Assembly (NCBI GenBank): GCA_963556495.2
Contig: OY747712.1
Location: 19,010,735 to 19,074,734, forward strand
DNA from: Valencia hispanica
Taxonomy: Eukaryota > Chordata > Actinopteri > Cyprinodontiformes > Valenciidae
Length of the DNA stretch: 64,000 nucleotides
Reading direction: 5' to 3'
Made by a program: the position numbers and the translations under genes. Of the stretch, positions 22,770-37,700 are shown piece after piece. The notes below the pieces were generated by a model. It ran no database searches. It was not told the origin of the DNA and saw nothing but the letters and a program-made list of their open reading frames with translations. Within the stretch, counting starts at the first letter, position 1. Each line of letters opens with the position of its first letter.

Positions 22770-25700
22770 GTGCAGTATTTGAACTTTTGATTTTGATCTG
22801 TTTCAGATTTTGAAAACAAGTAGAAGATTTATATGGAAATATGTGCCTAATTATATGTCTTTTGTCTGTATATTTTATACAAAAAAGTTTTCTAATTGCA
22901 GAAATTATTATTTATTAGAGCATTTCATATGGAGCAATTTCTCTTTGCAGAGTCGCCATTTCAACTTACCAACATAGCTGGCTTTTGTATGGTTAAACTG
23001 GATTCCATCTGCCAAGACATGCGCTGGACAACTGGCAAACGACTGCTGGTACCCGGGAACAATAAATGCCTGGGAGTGCAGGGGAAAAGTGTGGGAAGTG
23101 AAGTAAGCCTCTATGATTGTGATGAAACAAGTGATCTCCAAAGATGGGATTGTAAGAATGAAACAGTGCTCGCCCTCCAAGGCCAGCAGCTTTATGTCGA
23201 GCTCAAAGCAGATAATACAGCTGTACTATCGAAAACTGTTGGACCCAACAGCCAACTCACAATTTCAGGGACATCCAGTGGAGCTTGCACAAGAACATAC
23301 AGAGGTATTAAATCTGCATTGTTTGCAAGAAATTAGAAACTTATTTTTTTCAAAGAGTGTTGCATTAAAATTAATCATAACAGTTTTTTGGATTTTATGC
23401 ATTTTCCAGAATTTTACACGATTGCAGGAAATGCAGCAGGAAGGCCCTGCATGTTCCCTTTCCTATATGAAAACCAGTGGTACTCAAGTTGCACTTTGAC
23501 TGACTCCATAAATAACCAACCCTGGTGTGCTGTTGAAACTAGATATGAACATGAGATGTGGGGCTATTGCCCAACAAATAGTGAGTACTGAACACACTTT
23601 TTTTTGTCGCAATTAGGGAGAACCAAGTTTCAAATGCATGTTTTTATACAAATTTATATTAAATAAGCATTTGACTGCTATTATTATCAGTGAATCATTT
23701 GCAAGAATGTTGATCTATGAAAAAACAAATTTTAAGACATGCGGACAACACAAATATAGGTCTACCTCAGTAAATGGATACACCGTGATAAAGTGAATGA
23801 AACCAGTCAGTTTATTATAAAGTTTGAACAGCATAAGAAAAATAAAATAAAAAAAGCACCAACAGGGAAATAAGACACCAGCCATTAAATGCAAATGAGA
23901 TCAAGGCTGCTAAAAAAGAAACCTGAGCTACCCTGACACTTCAGCAGAGCCACACGCTAACTGCCTCCATTTAATGCCCCATTGATGAAGTTTGGTAATT
24001 CAATCAAAAAGAGCCCTATAATACATTAAGTACATATACTGTTCTATATCTGTCTTTTTCAGTTGGCCACATTTCCCTCTTTTCATTGGTCTTATATAAT
24101 ATTCAATTTCTCTGAACAACAACACTTTTGGGTTTTTGTAACCTGAAAGCAATGGTTGTAACAATTATGCCTGAAATATTTCACTCTGTAATTAATCAAA
24201 GAAATGTAAAAGAAAATGATTTTGAGTAGAGTTACTGAAATACATGACCTTTAACTGATATTTAAATGTATTGAGATCCACCTGGACATTATATTTTGCA
24301 GTTAAAGACAACTGGATCAAACATCCAACTACAGGAGCAGTTTATCAGCTGAACACAGATTCTGCTTTGACATGGTTGGAGGCTGAAAGAAGCTGCAAGC
24401 AGCAGAGCGCCTCCTTGCTCAGCATCACTGATCCTCATGAGCAAGCTTATATAACAGGTACAGTGACATATAAGCTGGAATGAACCTTTTAAGCAGCTAT
24501 GCATAAATTATAACCTTAAAAACTGAACCAAAAAGATATTTGTTAGTTTTTATTTTGTAACACCTCAGACTGGTAAAAAAAATAGATGAGGTTTTTAAGT
24601 CTTTCTTTTTTAGTATCTTTTTCAATTCACTCTAATAGCACTACTCGAGCCAGGAGGTACCAACCAAGGATACAAACTTTGGACTGGGCTGACTCTGGAT
24701 TCAGAGCATGGCTGGACGTGGTCTAATGGGAACCCTTTTCGCTACCTTAATTGGGATTCAGGTATGGTTTTTCTTTCCCATCTTTCAATATAAATCACAA
24801 AGTTGTTTTCACAAATAGCTCTTCTTCAACTTTTTACAACCTTGTGTTGCTTTTCCATTGTTATTCTTGTCATTTGTATATATCAGCAATTGTTCCTCTG
24901 TAAACTACAAAAATTCAAGCCACAGTGTTGTTTGATACACACTCATTATCTGTTGATACTTGTTGTACTTTAGACATTCAGCACATTTCAAGATAAAATT
25001 ATTGTGTGAATAAAAAGTCATGTTGTTTTAGGACACCCAGTTCCCAATCCAGCATATAAATGTGGAATGATGGATGGTGTTTTAAGGTATGCATGGCAAA
25101 GTTCAAAATGCAACAAGAAACTGGGCTACATTTGCTACAGTAAAGGAGTTCTGGCTTCCCCAACCGAGGGTAACATAATTTTTATTCTTTGTTCTGAAAT
25201 AAATAAATAATCTATGATGTTGTGAACTTTTACTTTCTTTTTGTATGTATCTTGCAATTAGGTCTTGATGTTGGATTTTGTTCTGCACCATGGATTCCAT
25301 ACAATGGTCACTGCTTCCAACTGTATCGTACTGAAAAAAGTTGGCCTGATGCTCAGCTAGCTTGTCGAAAGGTGGGAGGGGACCTTGCTAGCATCCGCAA
25401 TATGGAGGACCAAAGTTTTGTCATCATTCAGCTTGGATATGGTACCCTTTTTTATACCGACCTTTCTCCTGGTGGTTTCTTTGTGCAAAGCATTCCAAGA
25501 CCTTAATTTGGGGTTTCTTACACATGACAAAACAATCTAACTGGTAACTTGAACATAGGTTTAAGCTAACTTACGTTTTTCCCCTTTATATCACAAGAAA
25601 TCTGCAAACTACATATACATTAGGGTTTATAAAGTCATATAAAGACCTGATGGATATATAGATATATTATAGAAATTGTTTTATTTATTTTCTTTGTCTG

Positions 25701-28700
25701 TAGGCTCCAAAGATGAGCTTTGGATTGGACTTAATGACAGGAAAACAGAAGGCCTATTTGACTGGACTGACCACACCCCAGTTAGCTTCACTAGCTGGGA
25801 GTTTGGAAGACCAGCTGTTGCAACAAGCCAAGAAGATTGTGTTCTTATCAGAGGAGAGGTATGAAATAAAATGTTTTCTTTTAAATGTAGCAAATTTGAA
25901 CTGAGATGTATATGCTAGCGCTGTTCCTTTCTGCTATGGTGAGGAAAACCCTGGGCCAAAAAGCAATTTACCAGTTCATCTACAGTCCCTCACCTCATGA
26001 GAGATCATGACTGCAAGAAGAAGACCACGGATACAAGCGGCTGAAATATGCTTCCTCCATAAGGGGCCAGACTCAGCCTTAGAGATAGAAGCTTAAAGTA
26101 GAGCCACTGCTTCTCCCCATAGAAAGGAGTCAGTTGAGATGGTTCAGGCATCTGATCAGGTTGCCACCTGGGTGCCTCCCTTTGAAGGTTTTCCAGGCAC
26201 ATCCCACTGGCAAGAGATCCAGACCTCGCTGGGGGATTATATATCCTATCTGGATAGGGGACACCTTGGGCTTCACCCGAAATAACTAGGGTTTCGCCAG
26301 GAAGGCTTCCTTTCTAGACCTGTTACTCCCACGACCCAGTCTTTGTTAAGCAGAAGGCAATGGATGAATTAATGGAATTTTGAACTAAGTGTTGCGTCAC
26401 TAAGTTCTGACCTATTAGCTGAAAGTGACAATGTACAAAGAACAAACAAGTGTAACATTTTAACAAGTTTATGATCCTTGGATTGTTCTTGGGAAAACAC
26501 CCTAAGCTTTCTATATTATGGCACATCATGTTTTGACTACATATTGTTTTACATATTGCATTTTTGTGGATGTTTTTTTTGTAGAGCGGAAACTGGGCTG
26601 ATCGTGACTGTAAGGAGAAACATGGCTTTATTTGTATGAAAACCAGTGCTTTTGAACCCTCTGGAGATGAAGTACAGCAGAATCAAGGATGCAGAACTGT
26701 GAGTGAATTTCTCACTTCTGGAAAAAAAAGAATGTTTTGATATTGTATCTGGAATGAAAGAAAAAGAGAGAAGATTTCAGCAAATACAGTTAAAAAAATG
26801 TCTCTGATTTTGTGCCGAAAACACATAGAATACAGTTGTTACAAGTGAGATTTTTTAATGAAGAATTCACATATGTCAGTTTAAAGTTTTAATATATGTT
26901 GTTTTACATCTTGACACATAAGTAACATATGATAGATAAAAATCTTCTTTACTTTTCCTGCAAAGGGTTGGAAAAAATACGGCTCGTACTGTTACTTTAT
27001 TGGAACTGAGAAAATGACATTTGGAGAAGCAAAAGAGGACTGTGAGACATCAAAAGCCTACTTAGCAGATGTTTCAACCAGGTATATAAATAGATATCTA
27101 TACATGAATATTGATATATCTATATATATTTTTAAGATTTATAACACGAAAGAGATGTGGTGATACTAAAAAGTTAGTTTTATTACAAGGGACACTGTTA
27201 AAATTGTAAAGTACATTTGATTTTCTTGTAAGGATCAACACATTTTGCAATATCAAAAGAATCAACTGGTACCTTCAGATTACAAAATAACAGTAAAAAC
27301 AATAAAGTCTTAAATGTACAAATAAACATGACATATTACACCATGTTATACTATAGCACCTTATCAGATTATGAAACACAGCTGCAAAAACAGTTAAATT
27401 TAAACGTGAGCATTTTGATGTATTAATATTTTGGACTGGGCTGCACAGTGGCACAGTTGGTAGCACTGTTGCCTTGTCCTGGGTTCTAATCCCAGCCTGG
27501 GGTCTGTCTGCATGGAGTTTGCATGTTCTTCCTGGTGCATGCGTGGGTTCTCTCCGGGTACTCCGGCTTCCTCCCACAGTCCAAAAACATGTCTGTTAGG
27601 TGAATCCGTCTCTCTAAATTGCCCTTAGGTATGAGTGTGTGTGTACATGGTTGTTTGTCCTGTATGTCTCTGTGTTGCCCTGCGATGGACTGGCGATCTG
27701 TCCAGGGTGTACCCCGCTTCTCGCCCCATGACAGCTGGGGATCAGCACCAGCCACCCCCCTGCAACGCTGCATAGGAATGATGGGTACAGAAAATGGATG
27801 GATATTTTGGACTTTTTTTCTGTGGCATCCCTGCACATGGGGCCGGTGGGGCCCGGCCCCACCAGATATATCACTGTGGAGCTCTATGGTCGGCATGCTT
27901 AAATTAATCAGAATAGGATTTTTTTTTACAGAGTAATATTTAATAAAGACTGATTCTGTTACCAAGAAGATTCTGTTATAAACATTTGTGTATAACTATC
28001 TAAGTCTTTGTCAGAATACTGACAAGGTCAGTAGGGTAAATCCTCTTGAAGCAGCGATTTCGGCCGCCCCTTAACGTTTGCTTGAATGACGTACCTCTGA
28101 AATCTCAGTCCGCATGCGCAATGTGTGCTCAGTAGACAGCCGAGGGGCACAAATGCCACGGCCCAAAGATGAGATTCCACTACCTTACTCGATAGAAAAA
28201 AGCTGCAATGCGCCTTCTGGCTTGCAGTCTGCTGGAAATGTATTAGAAGAAGAAGGAAAGAAAAGGATAGATTCCGGTAATAAACCACAAATGCGAAAGT
28301 TGGTTGTGCAGCTTAACTCATATTAAAATATCAGAATAGCACATGTCACGTTTACGTTCTGCTGGATAGAAGTGTGCAGCCATCTAATATCCTTGCTAGC
28401 TACCAAGACCAAAAAAAAAAAAAAATGAAGTTGATTTATTTGATGGAGACTAAATTTAGCATGTTGTCTCTTGAACGAAAATAAAAGATTTGGGACCTCA
28501 CCAGTCAGTGGATTTTAACATCGTTCAAGGACTTTAAGAGATGATAATAGATTTAAAGGGGATTATTTGAAAGATTATGCAGTTATTGAAAAGTTTGCTC
28601 TGATGAAAGATCTACATTTTTTCTCAAGAAGAACAACATTGGTGACTAACCCTTTATTTGTAATTTCATGTAGGCTATAAAAAAGGTGTCATTCTTCACT

Positions 28701-31700
28701 TGAGGGGGGACTGTGGCACAGGAGTTAGGAGTTCATCTTGAAACCAGAACGTTGCCCTTGCTCTGTCTTTCTCAGTCGTTGTGTCCTTGGGCAAGACACT
28801 TCACCCTTCTGCCTACTGGTGGTGGTCAGAGTGTTCAGCAGCCTCGCTTCTGTCAGTGTGCCCCAGGGCACCTGTGGATACAATGTAGCTTGCCATCACC
28901 AGTGTGTGATTGTGTGCATGAATGGGTGAATGTCTGAATGTAGTATGAAGTGCTTTGATTGTATGCATCACAGAAGAATTGGTTGCTGCTATTTGGTGTT
29001 GAGTTGCTGTGCCCCACCTAACATATCATGCCAGAGATGCCACTGCTTGTTTTGAAATGTTTCAAAAAGCAGGAGGCCAAAAGTCCACATCAACTGTGTG
29101 AGAGACTGATAAAGTCACGGAGAAGCTAATTGCTTCAAATGATTTCTCCTAACAATGTTCTTAAACTTAAACTTTTCACATATCGTCCAGACTTTTTTCA
29201 ATCATGATGTGTTGCCATTTAGTGCAAAATGTTTTACACTGTCTATGCAACATTTCATACCCACTTCATAAATGTTTCGTACCTTCATTCAACACACTCC
29301 AAAATTTGCTTCTGGCTAACTTAATCTTTACATTTAGCTAAATTACCCTGTTAAGTAAAAACACACTACATAACAAGCAAAAATGTCTTCAATAGTGTTT
29401 CTAACATCAACTATAAATCCAGCTTCTAAAGTCAGTATCTTATTATACATATTTCCAGGGTGGATAATGCCTTCCTAGTCAGCTTGGTGGGCCTCAGATC
29501 AGAGAAATATTTCTGGTTAGGGCTTTCAAACCAGAAAAACCAAGATGTTTTTGAGTGGACCAGCACTGTTCCAGTGAGATATACTCACTGGAACAGCGAG
29601 ATGCCAGGTACCGAAACGTTTATGCTCATTTGATGTGTTTGAAAGTAACTTTTAAAATGACAGTTTTTAATTTCTCTGCCAACAAGGCCACAACCAGGGT
29701 TGTGTGGCGATGGCCACTGGTAGTTCTGCGGGCCTCTGGGACGTGTTGCCTTGTACCAATAGAGAGAAGTACATCTGCAAACATCTGGCAGATGGGGCAA
29801 CTTTGACTCCACCACCACCAACTGTTCCTTCTGTCCACTGCGCAGACGGATGGCACAAAGTCCTGACAAGAAACGTCTGCTACAAGGTAAAATTTATCAA
29901 CATTTTTATGTATACTTTGCTAGACTGCAATTAGTCAATGTAATCTATAATGTCAATTAGAAAAAGAAAAGCTGATGACCACTGTGATTGTTTTAAGTTT
30001 TTAAATAATGGAAACAAACAGTCTAAGAATATAACAGCAGATGTGTGTTACTCAATGGTTGCTTTAGAATAATTTAAAACCATGTTTTTGCGCTTTTGAG
30101 TGTTGAAATTTCTGTAAAAGTAAACGGACAAGTTGATAAAACAGGTAGCAATATTTCTCAGAATCTGGGAATCCTTTAAACTTTTTTTTAACTTTTAGAC
30201 AACAGTCAGGGACTACAACAAGATACACCTCATATAATTTTGGATAAGAACCTACTAAAAAATTATTAAATGGGTTCTGTTGAACATCTCCAGGTCGATA
30301 GAAGTTAAACATGATCCATATTAGTTTTTAGACAGTCTCATAGTTTTCCCAGAGAACTTTTGATGATGACAGTTAATTGATGAACAACTGACATAGCTGA
30401 CATAATAATATTAGTTGGAATGTCATACATTTTTAATGTGTCATATGTTATGTGTTTCTAATTTTGTTTTTCACGCTTTTACTGTTGTATTGCTGCTTTT
30501 ATTGTATCCCCTAATGACTCAAAGCACCTTGAATTGCCTTGTTGTTGAAAGTGTGCTATACAAATAAAGTTGCCTTGCCTTGCCTTGACACCAAAACTAG
30601 AAACTGATATGTGAAATCAAACTTCCAAACCCACTGGACTCTTTGCTCAATTATACAATTATAGTTGCTAAACTCCTTGTGTTTAAGGTATATTCTGGAC
30701 ATTCAGATACTAAGACGTGGTTTGAGGCCAGGGACTACTGCAGAGCAATCGGAGGAGACCTACTAAGCTTTCACAGTGCTGATGAGCAGCATTTACAACA
30801 ACCTAGGTACAACATGACTGATTACATACGGAGGCATAAACAGCAACTTTTTAATGAAACACACAGTACTATTTTATTAGTTATTTCTGAAGGTTTGTTT
30901 ACACAAGGAGCAGTATCCTTTTGGTATTTCATAGTAATTCCCTGTATCGCTAAAATCACATTATAGATAAGAAATGCCATTTTAATTATAATATGATTAC
31001 AATCATGTTTAAATGTTAAAATGATACATGTGCATACATGTGCCTTTACAGCCATAGAAGACTCTGGATTGGACTTAGTGCCCCTGACCAGGGCTCTGGT
31101 TATGTGTGGAGTGACGGGTCCCCAGTGAGTTAATGGCTGTCTTTAATGCAGATTTTCTGAAACTGTGTATAAACTATGAATGCATATCTTTATTGCAAGG
31201 ATTATCTTAACAGGTAAATTTTCAGCACTGGAACGATGGAGAGCCAAACAACAAAAACAATGTTGAATACTGTGTTGAATTCTATCGTAATATTTGGGAT
31301 GAAACAGGGTATTGGAATGATAATCAATGTGAAGCAGATAATGGTTGGATTTGTCAGATCCCAACAGGTAAAAAGTGATTATGTCATATAGTTATGTCAA
31401 GTTATTCTTACATATGATTAATGTTACAAAAATCATTGTTATAGTTTTAAAATATACTACTTTTTATGATTTCTGATGCTTTTTCTATGTATATGTAGGA
31501 GTTACTCCAAAGCCACCTCCACCACCTGTATCCCCAGGTGAGTGTATTGTGTAATAACTTTAATACAATAGCTATGTTTTTCAATTTGAAACAGTTGTAT
31601 TTAACTGTTACATCAACCCTCAGTGTACTTATATACAATGTCAACAAACGTACTGGCAGTGATATCAGTAATGGCCCTTGGTGATAACCTTCACGTCGCC

Positions 31701-34700
31701 CCTCATTCTCTATGCATTTTGTTTGCTCTCACAAACTGAATATTAGGTTTGAATGATCCACTTCATGTTCAATAAGTAAGTTTTCCTTGCACCAAGAAGT
31801 TCCAGAGTTTAAATCCTGAGAAGGGCCTTTTGTTATGTTTGTATGTACTACCCTTTGAATGTATGGGTTCCCTCTTCCCATAATCCAAAACATTCTTTAT
31901 ACTGCTCTTTTTAAATTCCCTTTACAAGAGAGTGTGCCTGCATAGTTGGCTAAAAAAAAGATGTCTCAGGGTGAATCTTCTAAATGGTGAGCACCATTTA
32001 TTTGCATGTAGCCAGCCTAGAATTCTGAGCATGCTGAATGATGAAATTCAAATGTATACTGCAGGCAGTGTATGAAAAAAGTGAAATTCGAAGGAAGACC
32101 TGTCTGGGTAGTCATACTTTGACCTGGAACTGTTATGTTTTAATCATGCTTCTTTATGCAATAATCTGACCTTCGAAGCTTAGTGTACATTTTCCTCTTT
32201 CAGATACCATAGTTTTTAGTGAATTTGAGTTGTATATTCAAAATGATAAATTTACCTTCTTGTTTTAGAGACCTTGTTTCAAGGTCAAATGAATTTTAAC
32301 AGGCAGTCTAAAAGAACACATGTTAACATTTTGAAAGGTTTTGATTTTTTTTTTTTTATTCTGCATTCAAGCAGCATTTCAGAACAATGTGTGTAATTAT
32401 AAAAAGTTAAATAAAAAATTCTGTAATTATACAAACAATACAAACAAACAATGATAATTTGCTGTAATCTAATTTAGTAGCATTTCCATGTTTATGAAGC
32501 TTTGACCTTTGAGGTATATCCCTGGAAATCAGAATTAACACATACAGATTATCTAATATGCATTATGTGTTACTGCAAATGCACAGATTATAACCGTACC
32601 TCTGATGGGTGGCTGGAATGGGGGACAAATCAATACTTTATTCAAACCCAATCGATGGCCAATGAAGATGCTCGGCAATCCTGCAAAGAGAAACATGCTG
32701 ACCTTGTGTCCATTGACAGTCAAGCTGAGCGTGTTTTTCTGTGGAAGCAAGTATGTTTTTTAATACTTCATTATACAACGATTTCAATAACTGATTAAGA
32801 TGCATCTACAAAATACAATAAACACTCAAATTGAGTTAGCCAAAAAACAATTTCACACCCATTTTCAGTGAAATATGGATTTACTTTAAGATATATTAAC
32901 ATTCCTGTAATTTTGTATACAGTGAGTTTCAAAATAATTCATAACGTTTGCATTTTATCACAAAAACATAAAGTTCAATGTATTTCACTGGGATTTCATC
33001 TGATCGACTAACATAAATGTTTGCCTAATTGAGGAGCTGAAAGAAAATGATACAGACATGAACATTAAAAAAATAAGAATGTAAAAAGGTTTTTTCTGCC
33101 CCTTCATACTGATAACTGCAACCAATTATCTTCATGGTCCACATATGTGTTATTTTAGTACATAACATGCCAAAAGCTTAAAAGTACTTGTGATTAGACT
33201 TACCTTCCGGCAGGAGATAACTTAAACATACAACCAGAGCTAAAATACCTTTGAGCATTTAGTGTGTGTTAACATGGGTCAATAAAAGTCCAGACCTAAA
33301 ATTCTAGTAAAATCTTGGGCAAGACTAGAACATTTCTCGCTACAGACACTCTGACTGAGCTAATTTGAGAAGAATAAATGTCTCTCACTAGATGTTTAAA
33401 GCTGCAAGATACACCCCAAAAGACTTCAGCAGTGACTGGGGTGAAAGCTGGTTTAATAACATTTTAATTCTAAGGGTGGAATATAAATGCATGCAGTAAA
33501 TTTTGAAAACCAGCTATCTTTTTCTTTTCATTTTATTTTTTCCATTTGTGTTTCATGGCAGAGTCATAAAATTCCAAAGGAATACAATAAAGTTAGTAGT
33601 TGTGATGGGACAAAATGCAAAAAAAAAATAAATAAAAAATAAATGTAACTATTTGTATTTGGATTATAGTTTGAACATCAATGTACTGTAATAAATTTGA
33701 TAGAATTGAATGAATTAAAAAAATTATTTTGGATGCAGTAGGAATTTAATTTGATCTGTTTTCTGATACATTCCTGTTATGTATTCTTTTGCACTCATAA
33801 ACTAAAATACCTCTTTGTTTGAGGGTAGATATCCAAAATGTCTGGGTCTTTCTGGATCGGTCTCACTGTGGATCTTGACAAATCATTTCAGTAAGTACAT
33901 ATTCTAAGCGAATTTGAGAGAAAAAAAATATCAATTATCCTGTTTGCAAGTTTTCTATCAAAATATCACAGCTAACAATCATGGGAATAGACCAGATAAA
34001 TATGGTTTAGATCCAAATCAGTTTCTCATTGGACTATTTTTTTTGTTTTTTTTAAACAAGTCATGTTTGACCACTTTCCTTTTGTTACACTAAGATGGAT
34101 GGATGGTTCTCCAGTAATTTTTCAAATGTGGGATGAAGGACAACCTGATTTCATTAATTCTGATGAAAACTGTGTTGTCATGAGGTCGTACACGGGTGAG
34201 TATGCTATTCAATATATTACATGTGTTTCCTTAAAAATAAAAGCCCTGATGGTTTAGGAACATTATCATTGGATCATTTGAATGACCAAGAAGGATTGAT
34301 AAATGCTAGTTTTCCTGACTTACATGGTTTGGATTTTCTTTACTTCTTTTGTGATTTTCTTTGTTCTTGTGACAAAAAAAGAACTTTCTTCATTTTTCTC
34401 CTTCTGATAGAGTTCTTTAACTAATAAGCAAGAAAGTAGGGAACCACAGTTTAGTAAAACTTAAACTCCTTCAGCTTTTAATAATTTAAATAATTTAAAT
34501 AATACTAAATAAGTTTTTAGAAATGCTAAACATCTAGACACTGATAAATATATCATAAATGATAATACAAGGCAAGGCAATTTAATTTGTATAGCACACT
34601 TTCAACAACAAGGTCCACCTTGCTTTACATGATTAGGGGACAAAATAAAAATAGCAATACAACACAGACAAAGCATATGAAGTAAAAACAGCAAGAAAGC

Positions 34701-37700
34701 ATGAAGCACAAAAAAGCATATGATACATAAAAGCATTACTCAAAGGTAGCTCTAAACAGATGAGTTTTTAGTTGTGATTTAAAATGACTGTGTTTCAGCA
34801 GCTTTGCAGTTTTCTGGAATTTTGTTCTCGATTAGAAGAGCGTAGAAACTGAAAGCTGCTTCTCCATGTTTGGTTCTAATTCTAGAGATGTTGAGTAGAA
34901 TGGATTTAGAGGACCTGAGTGGTCTGGGGGGTTGGTATAGTAACAGTAGATCTTCAACATACTTTGATGCTAAGCCATTCAGTGATTTATAAACTTGTAA
35001 AAGTATTTTGAAGTCTATTCTCTGAGCTACAGGGAGCCAGAGTAGGGACTTTAGAACTGGGGTAATGTGCTCTACTTTCCTGGTTCTAGTGATGGCGCTA
35101 CCAGCAGCGTTCTGGATCAGCTGCAGCTGTCTGATTAACTTTTTAGGCAGACCTGTGAGGACGCTGTTGGTGTAATCAATCCAACTAAAGATAAATGCAC
35201 GAATTAGTTTTTATGAGGTCCTGTTGCAACATCCCAGATAATAATGATGATAATCCCAGAAATGTTCTTAAGGTGATAGAAGGCTGACCTTGTTGTTGCC
35301 TTTATGTGACCCTGGAGGTTCAGGTCTGAGTCCTTTATTACACCTAGATTCGGGCCTGATCAGTAGTTTCTAGCTGTGTTAACTGAAGCTGTAGTTCTGC
35401 AATAATGTGTTGTGCAGGTTGTTCTTCTTTAGCAGTGTTTTAATAACTGCTGTTTTTAATGCCTGGGGGAAGACACCTGGCAGGAGGGATGAGTTAACTA
35501 TTTTACTCAGATCAGAGCCAATGACAGGGAAAACGTTTTAAGGAAAGCTGTGGGTTGACAGCAAGAGGAGGAGCTTAATTGGTTAATCATTTCTTCTAGA
35601 ATTTTTTGGTTTAATTCATTGGAATTCTGACATTTTCCATACATTGGTGTCAGTGACGTGTCCAGACTTTTTTTTTCAGGAGTGGCACAGGAGGGGCACC
35701 TAGTTCTGATGGGGTGGCACCCGTAAAACAAGGATTTGCAGTAAAAAGAAGAAATGCATGTCCCGCACTTTCTTTCTGATAAATGTCTTAAAATAAAACA
35801 GACATATTTCCCTCTTGTAAAACAATCGCTGAAACTGCAATGCATATTTTGAGTAATTGCAAGTGAGGGTGTGAGCTATTAACTAACAGTCTTTAACAAC
35901 AACAAAATAGCATTACAAAGCCTGTCACTCCCAACTATGGTAATTTATCCGATCTGCGTGTGTTACTAGAACACAGGGACACACATTTTAACTATACTAC
36001 ATGCTATTTTACACTTAACTCTTTAGGCGTCGCAGTTTTTTTCAGTAAAATCTTAAATTTTAAGATCACTATTTCAAAAGCTCACGTGGGCAATGACAGT
36101 GAGACCTGGAGGGGTGTGGTTGGGCGGAATGGCCCCCCCGATCTAAACCCGAGTGGTGTCTTGTTATTGGATTTCTGTGCTCGTCATGGATTGTCCATAA
36201 CAAACACCATGTTCAAGCATAAAGGTGTCCATATGTGCACTTGGCACCAGGACACCTTAGGCCGCAGCTCAATGATCGACTTGGTTGTCGTCTCATCTGA
36301 TCTGCGGCCGCATGTTTTGGACACTCGGGTGAAGAGAGGGGCAGAGCTGTCCACTGACCACTACCTGGTGGTGAGTCGGCTCCGATGGTGGGGGAGGACG
36401 CCGGACAGACCTGGAAGGCCTAAACGTGTTGTGAGGGTCTGCTGGGAACGTCTGGCAGAGTCTCCTGTCAGAAGGAGCTTTAACTCACACCTCCGGCAGA
36501 ACTTTGAACACGTCCCGGGGGAGGCGGGGGACATCGAGTCCGAGTGGACCATGTTCCGCGCCTCCATTGCCGAGGCGGCTGACCGAAGCTGTGGCCGCAA
36601 GGTGGTCGGTGCCTGTCGCGGCGGCAACCCCCGAACCCGGTGGTGGACACCGGCGGTAAGGGATGCTGTCAGGCTGAAGAAGGAGTCCTACCGGGTCTTT
36701 TTGGCTTGTGGGACCCCTGAAGCGGCTGATAGGTACGTAACAGGCCAAGCGGGATGCGGCTCGGATGGTTGCTGAGGCAAAAACTCGGGCGTGGGAGGAG
36801 TTTGGAGAGACCATGGAAAACGACTTCCGTACGGCTTCGAAGCGATTCTGGTCCACCATCCGGCGTCTCAGGGGGGGAAAGCGGTCTGCCACCAACACTG
36901 TTTACAGTGGGGATGGTGTGCTGCTGACCTCGACGCGGGACGTTTTGGGTCGGTGGATGGAATACTTCGAAGACCTCCTCAATCCCACCGGCACGCCTTC
37001 CAATCTGGAAGCAGGGTTTGGGGACTTGGGGTCGGGCTCTCCAATCTCTGGTGCCGAGGTCACCGAGGTCGTTAAAAAGCTCCTCGGTGGCAAGGCTCCG
37101 GGGGTGGATGAGATTCGACCGGAGTTCCTCAAGGCTCTGGATGTTGTGGGGCTGTGTTGGTTAACGCGGCTCTGCAATTATGCGTGGACATCGGGGGCAG
37201 TTCCCTTGGATTGGCAGACCGGGGTGGTGGTCCCCCTGTTTAAAAAGGGGGACCACAGGGTGTGTTCCAACTACAGGGGGATCACACTTCTGAGCCTCCC
37301 TGGTAAGGTCTATTCAGGGGTTCTGGAGAGGAGGGTCCGACGGATAGTCGAACCTCGGATCCAGGAGGAACAATGCGGTTTTCGTCCTGGCCGTGGAACA
37401 CTGGACCAGCTCTACACCCTCAGCAGGGTCCTGGAGGGTGCGTGGGAGTTCGCCCAACCGGTCTACATGTGTTTTGTGGACTTGGAGAAGGCGTTCGACC
37501 GTGTCCCTCGGGGGGCCCTGTGGGGGGTGCTCCGGGAGTATGGGGTACCGGGCCCCTTGATACGGGCTGTTAGGTCCCTGTACGACCGGTGCCAGAGTTT
37601 GGTTCGCATTGCCGGCAGTAAGTCGGGCTTGTTTCCGGTGAGAGTTGGACTCCGCCAAGGTTGCCCTTTGTCACCGATCCTGTTCCTAACTTTTATGGAC

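Noticed and set aside
28114..28326. 70-codon open frame in a gene B intron
   Set aside because: No recognisable domain, no splice context and no counterpart in gene A.
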